DNA of 21,219 nucleotides from Gardnerella kenyensis (GCA_003585735.1 NQOH01000001.1:334293-355511), one strand, 5' to 3'. Positions 14,062-21,219 are shown, numbered from the stretch's first letter. Notes: generated from the letters alone by a model not told the origin. Numbers and translations are program-made.

Positions 14062-14079
14062 GCATGACTTTAGTCATGC
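14062..14079. repeat. 8-bp inverted repeat upstream of trmB
   Basis: GCATGACT (14062-14069) and AGTCATGC (14072-14079) are perfectly complementary with a 2-bp spacer, 43 bp upstream of the trmB start. With so short a loop it is better read as an operator-like dyad than an RNA hairpin. Function unknown. Confidence 0.4.
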
Positions 14080-14104
14080 TCGAACTCTTGTTTTATGCTA
14101 CCAA

Positions 14105-14147
14105 AAAGTATAAAAAAGCAGCGAAAGTTATTAAACAAACGCTGCTT
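14105..14147 (-). terminator. Terminator of the ftsZ-sepF transcript
   Basis: On the - strand AAGCAGCG (14147-14140) pairs with CGCTGCTT (14123-14116), with a 16-nt loop, followed by TTTTATACTTTTTGG. It lies 27 bp after the sepF stop and separates sepF from trmB. Confidence 0.78.
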
Positions 14148-14174
14148 AATTAATTTTATTTATAAACAAGATTT

Positions 14175-14633
14175 TTAAGAGAACAAGTCACGAGTATTGC
14201 TGCCGTCAGTATTGCTCTCTACTTTGATGTTTACTTGCGCAGGGCTTAACAAGAATACGCGAGGAGTTACACGCTCTATTGAACCGCGTACGCCGAATAC
14301 TACACCAGCAGAAAAATCAACAATGCGGTACGCAACGGATTCTGTTACGCCGGTAAGATTTAAAACAACCGGAATGCCGTCTCGTAAAGCACGGCCAACC
14401 ATTTGCGCATCATCGTAAGACTTTGGATGAATAGTAGTAATGCGGCTCATGCGATTAATACTTGCTCGCGTAGTTCCAGAATGCAAATCATCATTACGTT
14501 GTGGCACAACAGGAGTTACCGAACGATCATTGTCAAAGGAAGTTTCAGGAACATCAGCTTCAACATAGTTATCATCTTCAGGCACATCTGCCATACCGAC
14601 GTATGACATCACGTTCTTCATAAAGCCAGCCAT
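14175..14633 (-). CDS. sepF: Cell division protein SepF
   Basis: SepF tethers FtsZ to the membrane and stabilises the Z-ring; it is the main FtsZ membrane anchor in actinobacteria lacking FtsA. The 152-residue product begins with MAGFMKNVMSYVGM, an amphipathic membrane-binding helix, followed by an acidic linker (17-55) and the SepF core (about 62-140). The core includes IHPKSYDDAQMVG, GIPVVLNLTGV, RIVDFSAGVVFG and RVFLLSPAQV. ATG 14633 has GAGGAGGG about 8 nt upstream, a very strong RBS. It starts 24 bp after the ftsZ stop and is clearly in one operon with it. Confidence 0.96.
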   Translation of the reverse strand: MAGFMKNVMSYVGMADVPEDDNYVEADVPETSFDNDRSVTPVVPQRNDDLHSGTTRASINRMSRITTIHPKSYDDAQMVGRALRDGIPVVLNLTGVTESVAYRIVDFSAGVVFGVRGSIERVTPRVFLLSPAQVNIKVESNTDGSNTRDLFS

Positions 14634-14657
14634 GAAGCAACCCTCCTCTCGTTATGC

Positions 14658-15875
14658 TTAACGCAGAAAATCAGGAATATCTAATTCATCCGGTTCAGCG
14701 GCAGCTTGCTGTTGCACAGGAGTTTGTGCAGCAACGTAATTTTGACCTGCCACATTGTCAAACATTGAAGGCATAGCGGCAGGCTGTTCTGCTTGTGCAG
14801 CAGCATGAACTTCATTATTTACAACTGCAGTGGACTGCGCCGGAGCAACAGGCTTCACATCTGCTTGCATGTCAACAAACTGACCAGCTTGAGCAGAAGA
14901 CTCATCAGCCTTAGGATGAGCATCAAAACCTGCAGCAATCACAGTTACGCGCACTTCGTCACCGTAGGAATCATCCAAGGAAAGACCCCAAATAATTTGA
15001 GCTTCTGGATGAATAGCCTTACGAACAAGCTCAGTTGCAGCAGATGCTTCCTGAAGCTTCAAATCGCTTGGACCTGCGATGTTAATCAAAGCACCGTGAG
15101 CACCCTCAATGCTTTCCTCAAGAAGAGGCGAGCTGATAGCGATTTCAGCAGCTTGAGTTGCACGATCTTCGCCCTTAGCAGAACCGATACCAAAGAGTGC
15201 GGTACCAGCGCCACGCAAAATAGCGGTAACATCGGAAAAATCAACATGAATATACGAATTTGTAGTAATCAAATCCGTAATACCTTGCACGCCAGCAAGC
15301 AAAGCAGTATCTGCTGTCTTAAATGCGTCAATAATGCCGATGGTACGATCTGAAATTTCCAACAAACGATCGTTTGGAATTACGATTAATGCATCGACTT
15401 CTTTACGAAGATTTTCAATACCAAGTTTCGCAGATGCAGCACGCTGAGGGCCTTCAAATCCAAATGGACGTGTAACTACAGCAATAGTTAACGCGCCTTG
15501 TTGGTGTGCAGCACGCGCAACAATAGGGCTTGCACCAGTGCCTGTGCCACCGCCTTCACCGCATGTTACGAATACCATATCGGCACCCTTAAGCGCCTCT
15601 TCAATATCTGATTGATGATCCTGAGCAGCTTTTGCACCTTTCTCAGGGTCAGCACCAGCACCAAGACCTCGACTTGAAGCATCAGATAATGAAATCTTTA
15701 CATCAGCGTCAGAACGCAGCAAATCTTTAGCGTCAGTATTAATGGCTACAAATTCAACATTCTGTAGACCCTCGCTGATCATCCGATTGACAGCGTTACC
15801 GCCGGCACCACCGACGCCGACTACCTTGATGATGGTTTTGTCGTTGAAATTGTCAGTCTGGGCAATCTCGCTCAC
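14658..15875 (-). CDS. ftsZ: Cell division GTPase FtsZ
   Basis: FtsZ is the tubulin-like GTPase that polymerises into the Z-ring. In its 405 residues are the N-terminal VVGVGGAGGNAVNRM (18-32), the GTP-binding signature GGGTGTGASP (108-117; usually GGGTGTGAAP, preceded here by CGE), NDRLLEI, and the T7 synergy loop VDFSDV with catalytic D212 and D215. A Gln/Ala/Pro-rich linker (about 320-395) leads to the conserved C-terminal peptide DELDIPDFLR, which binds SepF and other partners. The start codon is GTG (15875), with AGGAG 6 nt upstream. The upstream neighbour is dusB rather than ftsQ, so ftsZ appears separated from the rest of the division and cell wall cluster; promoters should lie in the 202-bp gap 15876-16077. 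Confidence 0.98.
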   Translation of the reverse strand: MSEIAQTDNFNDKTIIKVVGVGGAGGNAVNRMISEGLQNVEFVAINTDAKDLLRSDADVKISLSDASSRGLGAGADPEKGAKAAQDHQSDIEEALKGADMVFVTCGEGGGTGTGASPIVARAAHQQGALTIAVVTRPFGFEGPQRAASAKLGIENLRKEVDALIVIPNDRLLEISDRTIGIIDAFKTADTALLAGVQGITDLITTNSYIHVDFSDVTAILRGAGTALFGIGSAKGEDRATQAAEIAISSPLLEESIEGAHGALINIAGPSDLKLQEASAATELVRKAIHPEAQIIWGLSLDDSYGDEVRVTVIAAGFDAHPKADESSAQAGQFVDMQADVKPVAPAQSTAVVNNEVHAAAQAEQPAAMPSMFDNVAGQNYVAAQTPVQQQAAAEPDELDIPDFLR

Positions 15876-16039
15876 CGTTGTCTCCTGTCACTCACGCACG
15901 TTTACACAATATTTTAGCGCAAAACGCTCGATACTGACGACGTTTTCACAATAAACTGAAAAAATGTCACTTCTTTGATAATACACCGGGCTATACGCAA
16001 ATATTAGCTAAGGGTATTTTTCTTTATATACTTGCGAAA

Positions 16040-16062
16040 TAATTTATGCGAAAAAAGCATAA
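16040..16062 (-). terminator. Weak hairpin terminator after dusB
   Basis: TTATGC / GCATAA (16044-16049 and 16057-16062) forms a 6-bp stem with a 7-nt loop, followed on the - strand by ATTATTT. It lies 16 bp after the dusB stop. The stem is short, so partial readthrough into ftsZ is possible. Confidence 0.4.
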
Positions 16063-16077
16063 GAAGCCTAGAAAACT

Positions 16078-17232
16078 CTAGTAACTAGCATCCATAGGGT
16101 CGTCGCCAAACAAAGCTTCGCGCTCTTCGTGATTTGTAGTACGAGAATCCAACCAGCCGTATGGCAAATGAACTTTTTTAGCAAAACGCACGCGACCGCG
16201 CGGCGTGTCTAATACTTGTTCTGGCAAGCGAAGAGAACCGTCAAGCATGTTGAGATTACGCTTAACATCCTCAATAGACTCGCATTCCATAAAGTTTTTA
16301 CGAGTGCCGCCACCAACTGGGAATCCCTTCAAATACCAGGCAATATGCTTACGCAAGTCGTGAACAGCCATACGCTCGTCACCATCATAAAACTCAACCA
16401 AAAGTTCAAGATGACGCAAAATTACTGAACCAACTTCCGCCAAAGTTGGGTTAACACGATCACTACTTCCCTCGCAAGCGTTACGAATATCCGCAAAAAT
16501 CCAAGGCCTACCCTGGCATCCGCGACCAATAGCAACTCCTGCGCAACCAGTTTCTTTAAACATTGCGAGCGCATCCTCAGCACCCCAAATATCACCGTTG
16601 CCAAAAACAGGAATATCAAGAGCTTCTACAAGCTCCCCAATACGCTGCCAATCTGAATGACCACCGTAATATTCTGCAGTTGTGCGAGCGTGCAAAGTTA
16701 CAGCAGCGCATCCTTCTTCTTGAGCAATATGGCCAGCTTGCATGAAAGTTTCATGATCTTCGTCAATTCCAACGCGGAATTTAGCTGTAACTGGTATTCC
16801 TGCTGGCTCGCATACAGAAACAACGCGATGCAAAATTTCTTGTAACAAATCTGTTTTCCACGGAAGAGCAGATCCGCCGCCACGTCTTGTAACTTTAGGA
16901 ACCGGGCAACCGAAGTTTAAATCAACATGGTCAGCCATGTTTTCGTCAACAACAATTCGAGCAGCAAGTTCTACAATAGAAGGATTTACACCATAAAGTT
17001 GCAAGGAACGCACTTTTTCACTAGGAGCAAAACGGCAAAGTCTAAGCGCTTTTGGATTTCTTGCAACTAATGCTCTAGCTGTAATCATTTCGGCCACGTA
17101 AAGGCCGTCCGGACCGAATTCACGGCAGATTACGCGAAATGGCCAGTTGGTAATTCCAGCCATTGGAGATAAAACAACAGGAGTAGCAATATGAACTTTC
17201 CCTAAATCCACTGGTTTTATAGAAAAATTCAT
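16078..17232 (-). CDS. dusB: tRNA-dihydrouridine synthase (DusB family)
   Basis: This FMN-dependent enzyme reduces uridine to dihydrouridine in the D-loop of tRNAs. The 384-residue TIM-barrel protein has LSPMAGITNWPFR (21-33) near the N-terminus, the catalytic-cysteine motif DLNFGCPVPKVTRRGGG (C109 within it), VTAKFRVGIDEDH, ITLHART-like VTLHARTTAEYY, FGNGDIWGAEDA and the FMN phosphate loop GVAIGRGCQGRPWIF. The C-terminal helical domain (about 265-360) includes HDLRKHIAWYLKGFP. It is somewhat longer than typical DusB (about 320-350). GGAG about 10 nt before ATG 17232 is the RBS. glyS lies upstream on the same strand, separated by 100 bp rich in small dyads. Confidence 0.93.
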   Translation of the reverse strand: MNFSIKPVDLGKVHIATPVVLSPMAGITNWPFRVICREFGPDGLYVAEMITARALVARNPKALRLCRFAPSEKVRSLQLYGVNPSIVELAARIVVDENMADHVDLNFGCPVPKVTRRGGGSALPWKTDLLQEILHRVVSVCEPAGIPVTAKFRVGIDEDHETFMQAGHIAQEEGCAAVTLHARTTAEYYGGHSDWQRIGELVEALDIPVFGNGDIWGAEDALAMFKETGCAGVAIGRGCQGRPWIFADIRNACEGSSDRVNPTLAEVGSVILRHLELLVEFYDGDERMAVHDLRKHIAWYLKGFPVGGGTRKNFMECESIEDVKRNLNMLDGSLRLPEQVLDTPRGRVRFAKKVHLPYGWLDSRTTNHEEREALFGDDPMDASY

Positions 17233-17295
17233 ATTGCTTTAACTCCGTTCATTTTAATAATATTTTTGCTTATTAATAATTAAGCTAGCTTACGT

Positions 17296-17328
17296 GATAC
17301 TTAAGCGATACTTAAGCTATGCTTAATC
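17296..17328. repeat. Tandem 11-bp repeats between glyS and dusB
   Basis: GATACTTAAGC occurs twice in perfect tandem (17296-17306, 17307-17317), followed by a degenerate third copy TATGCTTAATC. Each unit contains the dyad CTTAAG. The palindrome TAATCGCGATTA overlaps the glyS stop codon next to it. The cluster may help end glyS transcription, but no U-run is seen. Confidence 0.7.
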
Positions 17329-17332
17329 GCGA

Positions 17333-18853
17333 TTAGTACAATCCACCTGCGAGCGCGATTTTAACAGGCTTAGATTCGTCCTCGCCTGCTTCTTTAGCGA
17401 TATCCGTAGCGCCGTCAGCTGCACGAGTACCAACGATTTCAACAGGACCTTGCGGATACTTAACGCGCTTTTCGTTAATGCGGCTAGCAACGTAATCTGC
17501 AACCTTGTCCAAAGAAACGCGCTCTTGCTGCATTGTGTCGCGCTCGCGAATTGTAACGGCGTGGTCGTCTAAAGTATCGAAGTCAACTGTTACGCACAAA
17601 GGAGTACCGATTTCGTCTTCACGGCGGTATCGGCGGCCAATAGCACCAGCCTCGTCGTAATCAATAACCCAATCATGCTGACGCAAATCTGCAGCCAAAT
17701 CTTGAGCAACGGCTTGCAATTCCGGCTTCTTGCTCAATGGCAAAACTGCAGCCTTAACAGGAGCCAAACGAGGATCAAGTCGAAGAACAGTACGCTTGTC
17801 AACTCCGCCCTTAGTGTTTGGAGCTTCATCAACGTCGTAAGCGTCGACCAAGAATGCCATAAGCGAGCGCGTAAGACCGGCAGCAGGCTCAATAACGTAA
17901 GGCACGTACTTTTCGCCAGTAGCCTGGTTGAAGTAGCTCAAATCTTCACCGGAATGCTTAGCGTGAGCAGACAAATCGTAGTCAGTACGGTTTGCAATAC
18001 CTTCAAGCTCTCCCCAGTCAGATCCTTGGAAGCCGAATTTGTACTCAATATCGACAGTACGCTTGGAATAGTGGCTGAGCTTCTCCTTAGGATGCTCATA
18101 CATACGCAAGTTTTCTGGCTTCACACCCAAGTCCACATACCAGCGAACGCGAGTGTCAATCCAATACTGATGCCAAGCTTCGTCGGTTCCAGGCTCAACG
18201 AAGAACTCCATTTCCATCTGCTCAAACTCGCGAGTGCGGAAAATAAAGTTTCCAGGCGTAATTTCGTTGCGGAAAGACTTACCAATATTTGCAATACCAA
18301 AAGGCGGCTTTTGGCGAGTAGAAGTCATAACGTTCTTAAAGTCAACGAAAATACCCTGAGCTGTTTCTGGGCGCAAATAATGCAAGCTGTTTTCGTCTTC
18401 AACAGGTCCTAAATGAGTGCGAAGCATCATGTTGAAGTCGCGCGGCTCAGTCCAGTTTCCGCGAGTGCCGCAATCTGGGCAAGCAATGTCTTTTAAGCCG
18501 TTTTCTGGCATTTTATCGCCATGCTTTTCGGCATAAGACTCTTCCAACTTGTCTGCACGATGACGCTTATGGCAGTTCAAGCACTCAATTAAAGGATCGT
18601 TAAACACGGAAACGTGGCCGGAAGCAACCCACACTTGAGAAGGCAAAATAACGGAAGTATCAACGCCAACAACATCGCCGCGCGTGGTTACCATGTAGCG
18701 CCACCATTCGCGCTTGATATTATCCTTCAACGCAACGCCCAACGGACCATAATCCCACGCGGAGCGAGTGCCGCCGTAAATTTCGCCAGCTGGGAACACA
18801 AAACCTCGACGCTTAGCCAAGGACACGACTTCATCAAGCTTTGAAACAGCCAC
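17333..18853 (-). CDS. glyS: Glycyl-tRNA synthetase (alpha2 dimer type)
   Basis: This class II synthetase charges tRNA-Gly with glycine. From GTG 18853 the product is 506 residues. The N-terminus reads SLAKRRGFVFPAGEIYGG; a zinc site is visible as CLNC (C91, C94) and CPDC (C125, C128). YLRPETAQGIFVDF, motif 2 FRNEITPGNFIFRTREFEQ (194-212, includes the ATP-binding arginines) and motif 3 GLTRSLMAFL follow. The anticodon-binding domain is at about 375-480. GTG 18853 is preferred since AAAAGG lies 6-8 nt upstream and the protein then starts where the family does; the 28 extra codons further upstream cross the promoter. No glycine T-box is seen in the leader. Proximity to uppS and recO is the usual actinobacterial arrangement, as in Mycobacterium. 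Confidence 0.97.
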   Translation of the reverse strand: MAVSKLDEVVSLAKRRGFVFPAGEIYGGTRSAWDYGPLGVALKDNIKREWWRYMVTTRGDVVGVDTSVILPSQVWVASGHVSVFNDPLIECLNCHKRHRADKLEESYAEKHGDKMPENGLKDIACPDCGTRGNWTEPRDFNMMLRTHLGPVEDENSLHYLRPETAQGIFVDFKNVMTSTRQKPPFGIANIGKSFRNEITPGNFIFRTREFEQMEMEFFVEPGTDEAWHQYWIDTRVRWYVDLGVKPENLRMYEHPKEKLSHYSKRTVDIEYKFGFQGSDWGELEGIANRTDYDLSAHAKHSGEDLSYFNQATGEKYVPYVIEPAAGLTRSLMAFLVDAYDVDEAPNTKGGVDKRTVLRLDPRLAPVKAAVLPLSKKPELQAVAQDLAADLRQHDWVIDYDEAGAIGRRYRREDEIGTPLCVTVDFDTLDDHAVTIRERDTMQQERVSLDKVADYVASRINEKRVKYPQGPVEIVGTRAADGATDIAKEAGEDESKPVKIALAGGLY

Positions 18854-18899
18854 AATACACCTTTTCGTAAAACTAGAAAATTTGGGTGAAAACGTTGCT

Positions 18900-18905
18900 A
18901 TTATA
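18900..18905 (-). promoter_or_regulatory. -10 box of the glyS promoter
   Basis: TATAAT (complement of 18900-18905) lies 46 bp before the GTG start. It is a perfect -10, but the -35 region (CTACAA at 17-bp spacing) is poor. Transcription would give a leader of roughly 40 nt. Confidence 0.5.
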
Positions 18906-18994
18906 GAAAAACCCTGTGACGCTTGTAGAATTATCAAAATAACATAAATATTGCAATTTGTTTAATGTGGCACAAGTTTAAAGGGATTGTTGCT

Positions 18995-19363
18995 ATGAGT
19001 GAAAATAATAGCGAGAACACAAACGACAATGCGAGCGAGCACAAAACCAACACGGTTGCGGCATTGTGCATTGCTCCTAGCGGAGTCGGCGACGAGTTAA
19101 GCGAGTACGTTGCGGATGCTGTGAAAGTTATTCGCGATTCTGGATTAAAGAACGAAACTAACGCAATGTTCACCAATATTGAGGGCGAATTTGATGACGT
19201 TATGCGCGTTGTTCGTGACGCAACTATGATGCTAGTTAATAAAGGCTACCGAACGGGCGTAATTCTAAAACTAGACATTCGCCCTGGTTTTAGCGGCCAG
19301 ATTGACGCAAAAGCGGCTCTCGTAAATAAAATTCTTGACGAACGCAAAAACAACGAAAATTAA
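18995..19363 (+). CDS. MTH1187/YkoF-type thiamine-binding domain protein
   Basis: This 122-residue cytoplasmic protein belongs, by pattern, to the MTH1187/YqgV thiamine-binding family (small ferredoxin-like domains related to YkoF). After a hydrophilic N-terminal tail of about 20 residues (SENNSENTNDNASEHK) come AALCIAPSGVGDELSEYV, where the family usually has the (A)xxxPxG...SxYV pattern, AMFTNIEGEFDDVM with the TxIEG signature, and VILKLDIRPG near the end. ATG 18995 has AAAGGGA about 9 nt upstream; an in-frame ATG at 18965 lies before that RBS and is rejected. It is the only + strand gene in the second half of the window, divergent from glyS and ending 6 bp from the convergent uppS. Together with ykoE it suggests thiamine or precursor salvage, though family members' physiological role is poorly defined. 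Confidence 0.82.
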   Translation: MSENNSENTNDNASEHKTNTVAALCIAPSGVGDELSEYVADAVKVIRDSGLKNETNAMFTNIEGEFDDVMRVVRDATMMLVNKGYRTGVILKLDIRPGFSGQIDAKAALVNKILDERKNNEN

Positions 19364-19369
19364 GCGCGT

Positions 19370-20164
19370 TTAAGCGTTTTTTACTCCACCAAACCTGCGG
19401 TCGCGATGCGCATAACGGTCAATCGACCTCCAAAGCGCTTCACGGCCGTAATCTGGGAATAGTTCTGGCACAAAATCAAGCTCCGCGTAGGACGCTTGCC
19501 AAGGCAAAAAGTTACTTGTGCGCTGCTCACCGGAAGTGCGAATAACCAAATCGCAATCTGGAATATCCGGATTGTACAAATGCTCAGCAATCATTTTTTC
19601 AGTAACACGATCGCCCTTAATTTTGCCGCTCTGAACTTCTTTAGCAATTTGCGCGCACGCATCCGCAATTTCCGCTCGCCCACCGTAGTTTAAGCAAAAA
19701 ACAACGTCAATAGTTTTGTTGTTTTTAGTGATTTCTTGAGCTTTTTCCAATTCGTCAATAACAGACTTCCACAATTTCGGACGCCTTCCAGCCCAACGCA
19801 CGCGCACTCCCCACTCGTTCATTTGCGCAACTCTGCGGTGAATAATATCCCTAGAAAATCCCATTAAAAAGCGCACTTCTTGCGGAGAACGCTTCCAATT
19901 TTCCGTAGAAAAAGTGTATAAACTTAAGTAGCGCACTCCCGCTTCAATAGCGCCGGCAATAGTGTCAAAAACAACAGGCTCTGCAGCTTTGTGGCCTTCG
20001 GTTCGAATCATTCCACGCTCTTTAGCCCAACGCCCATTACCGTCCATAATTACGCCAACATGGCGAGGAACCTTACCCTTAGGAAAATCTGGTATGCGAG
20101 AAGGGTCACTAAAAGGAGCCGCCGGAATATTAAGCGAAGTGTAATCCACATTTTCAAAAGCCAT
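19370..20164 (-). CDS. uppS: Polyprenyl diphosphate synthase (undecaprenyl, cis-type)
   Basis: UppS condenses isopentenyl diphosphate onto an allylic primer in cis configuration to make the lipid carrier for peptidoglycan and other wall polymers. The 264-residue protein has VGVIMDGNGRWAKERG (37-51, catalytic D41), YTFSTENWKRS (83-93), FCLNYGGRAEI and the signature VIRTSGEQRTSNFLPWQ followed by ASYAEL. The N-terminal 30 residues are an extension of the sort seen in actinobacterial homologues such as Rv2361c. The ATG lies 2 nt after the recO stop codon and has no evident Shine-Dalgarno, so translation is probably coupled to recO. Chain length (decaprenyl or undecaprenyl) is not readable from sequence. 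Confidence 0.96.
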   Translation of the reverse strand: MAFENVDYTSLNIPAAPFSDPSRIPDFPKGKVPRHVGVIMDGNGRWAKERGMIRTEGHKAAEPVVFDTIAGAIEAGVRYLSLYTFSTENWKRSPQEVRFLMGFSRDIIHRRVAQMNEWGVRVRWAGRRPKLWKSVIDELEKAQEITKNNKTIDVVFCLNYGGRAEIADACAQIAKEVQSGKIKGDRVTEKMIAEHLYNPDIPDCDLVIRTSGEQRTSNFLPWQASYAELDFVPELFPDYGREALWRSIDRYAHRDRRFGGVKNA

Positions 20165-20166
20165 AC

Positions 20167-20913
20167 TTAAGAATGTAACAACCCCAGCGAACGAATTGGA
20201 CGCTCAAGATAATATTCAGCCCACAGTTTGGTGCAATGAACAGTAGAAGAATCTATTGACACGCCGTCAATATAAAGCCAATTTCCTTGCAAAAGCGCGC
20301 ATAATTGCAATCGTGTTTCATTAGAGCAAATAATCGACTCAGGAGTGTGATCGCTCGCGCACATCATTCCGCCTGCAGCTGGCGAAAAATAGCACAAGCC
20401 ATCAGATTTTCCACAAACAACGCAGGTTTCTAAACGAGGCGACCAACCAGCAATCGAAAGCGCTCGCAAAACGTAGGATATTCCAATAGCATCCGGCTTA
20501 TGCTTATGTTTCGACAGTGAAGATAAAGCTGCAGTAAGCAAACGATACTGCCCGCAAGTATCTTGACATTCACGCATATACTCATCCGTATATTCATTGG
20601 AAACTAGCAAATCTGCAACTTCCAACATAACATTCGCATACTCATACAGCGTATAATCTGCGCAAATTTCGCCAGCATACGCATCAATCGAAACAGCTTG
20701 AGATACAACGTCTAAAGATTTTCCTTGCGCCAAAAGCACGTCAACACGCATAAGAGGCTCAAGACGTCCGCCAAAACGCGACTTAAGACGACGCACGCCT
20801 TTCGCAACAGCACGAACTTTGCCATGCTGCTTTGTAAGCAGTACAAGAATCCTGTCCGCTTCGCCCAGAGGAAAAGCACGAAGTACAACAGCTTCATCAC
20901 GATATAACGGCAT
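20167..20913 (-). CDS. recO: DNA repair protein RecO
   Basis: RecO anneals single-stranded DNA and with RecR loads RecA on SSB-coated gaps in the RecF pathway. The 248-residue product begins with the OB-fold (YRDEAVVLRAFPLGEADRI, then VRAVAKGVRRLKSRFGGRLEP, residues about 4-53), followed by a helical domain and the zinc-ribbon region ETCVVCGKSDGLCYF (C164, C167) and GGMMCASDH (C185). The usual fourth cysteine (CxxC) is absent; D188 or H189 stands there. There is no Shine-Dalgarno before ATG 20913, but TATAGT lies 7 nt upstream, so the transcript may be leaderless. uppS follows with a 2-nt gap. Confidence 0.95.
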   Translation of the reverse strand: MPLYRDEAVVLRAFPLGEADRILVLLTKQHGKVRAVAKGVRRLKSRFGGRLEPLMRVDVLLAQGKSLDVVSQAVSIDAYAGEICADYTLYEYANVMLEVADLLVSNEYTDEYMRECQDTCGQYRLLTAALSSLSKHKHKPDAIGISYVLRALSIAGWSPRLETCVVCGKSDGLCYFSPAAGGMMCASDHTPESIICSNETRLQLCALLQGNWLYIDGVSIDSSTVHCTKLWAEYYLERPIRSLGLLHS

Positions 20914-20949
20914 GAGTCAAACTATAACCATCGAAATACGTACGCAAGC
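20914..20949 (-). promoter_or_regulatory. Candidate leaderless promoter of recO-uppS
   Basis: On the - strand TATAGT (complement of 20921-20926) ends 7 nt before the recO ATG; TTGCGT (complement of 20942-20947) is a possible -35 at a short 15-bp spacing. Inferred from position and absence of an RBS. Confidence 0.4.
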
Positions 20950-20988
20950 TATAAACAAGCCTTAAGTTTTTTACAATTTTTACGATTT

Positions 20989-21219
20989 TTACAATCGATT
21001 GCTATCACTTGTGTCGTCGTCGCTATCGTCGCCATTAAAATCATTGGATTCATCCACATGACCAATAACAGGGAACGAAAGATCTGGAATATCCAAATTT
21101 AATGGCTTACTAGGCTCTAAATGCATAATAGGCATTGGAGGATTAGGAAGCGAAGTTCGATTAGCCGGAGCTGCAGGAGGGAAAGAAGGAATTGCCGAAG
21201 CAGAATTTTCAGCACTTGC
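20989..21219 (-). CDS. C-terminal fragment of an unidentified protein (5' part outside window)
   Basis: The - strand is open from the window edge to TAA at 20989-20991, giving the last 76 residues of a protein. The tail is Pro/Ala/Ser-rich first (AIPSFPPAAPANRTSLPNPP), then has the hydrophobic-proline segment LNLDIPDLSFPVIGHVDE, and ends with an acidic Asp/Ser run (DFNGDDSDDDTSDSNRL). No domain is recognisable; such tails are usually disordered. Codon use and the clean stop 75 bp upstream of recO support a real gene. I cannot name it. Confidence 0.65.
   Translation of the reverse strand, partial: ASAENSASAIPSFPPAAPANRTSLPNPPMPIMHLEPSKPLNLDIPDLSFPVIGHVDESNDFNGDDSDDDTSDSNRL

Noticed and set aside
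14793..15353. 186-codon open frame on the + strand opposite ftsZ
   Set aside because: Shadow of the ftsZ coding frame; no recognisable domain or initiation signal.
17675..18412. 245-codon open frame on the + strand opposite glyS
   Set aside because: Lies wholly antisense to a certain gene, lacks an RBS and has Asn/Cys/Ser-rich nonsense-like composition; a shadow of codon bias in glyS.
18854..18937. 28-codon N-terminal extension of glyS
   Set aside because: Crosses the TATAAT promoter element, and the GTG at 18853 has a good RBS and gives the family-typical N-terminus.
18854..18994. Glycine T-box leader for glyS
   Set aside because: The leader is only about 40 nt and lacks a UGGNACC-type T-box sequence.

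Overview
The window looks like a chromosomal segment of a low-GC member of the Bifidobacteriaceae, most likely Gardnerella. Grounds: AT-rich for an actinobacterium (about 40-43% GC by eye); actinobacterial gene families (a 24-residue bL37-type ribosomal protein, a SigH/SigR-type ECF sigma factor, SepF next to FtsZ, a YkoE-type ECF transporter subunit, a recO-uppS-glyS neighbourhood); and tRNA genes without an encoded CCA end. The genus is inferred from composition and family resemblance, not from a search. I saw no insertion sequence, prophage, CRISPR array or rRNA.

Layout. 1-734 is the 3' part of gap (GAPDH) with a strong terminator. 914-1598 holds a YbaK-type deacylase and a tiny bL37 gene. 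At 1673-3271 an ECF sigma factor and a DEDDh exonuclease are transcribed divergently. At 3349-7223 three genes on the + strand form a peptidoglycan cassette: an L-lysine-type MurE, an ATP-grasp D-aspartate ligase-like enzyme and an aspartate racemase. It converges on folC (7322-8779, -) across a 16-bp perfect inverted repeat. Then come an Xaa-Pro aminopeptidase (9052-10647, +) and a fructokinase-like PfkB kinase (10933-11829, +), separated by a nested palindrome. From 11850 onward almost everything is on the - strand: tRNA-CAU, ykoE, tRNA-Glu, trmB, sepF, ftsZ, dusB, glyS, uppS, recO and the C-terminus of an unidentified protein. The one exception is a small + strand thiamine-binding protein gene (18995-19363).

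How the genes fit together. The clearest system is the murE / D-Asp ligase / Asp racemase trio. The racemase would make D-Asp, MurE would place L-Lys at position 3 of the stem peptide, and the ligase would hang D-Asp on the lysine side chain, giving an L-Lys-D-Asp cross-bridge like that of Enterococcus faecium and Lactococcus lactis. uppS (lipid carrier) and ftsZ/sepF (septation) also serve envelope growth. ykoE and the MTH1187-type protein both point to salvage of thiamine or its pyrimidine precursor.

The most interesting non-coding items are a GC-rich hairpin in the ykoE leader, whose stem is better as - strand RNA than as its complement; the 67-bp nested palindrome before the kinase; a 12-bp tandem triplication between murE and the D-Asp ligase gene; and two genes (the exonuclease and recO) that appear to be leaderless.
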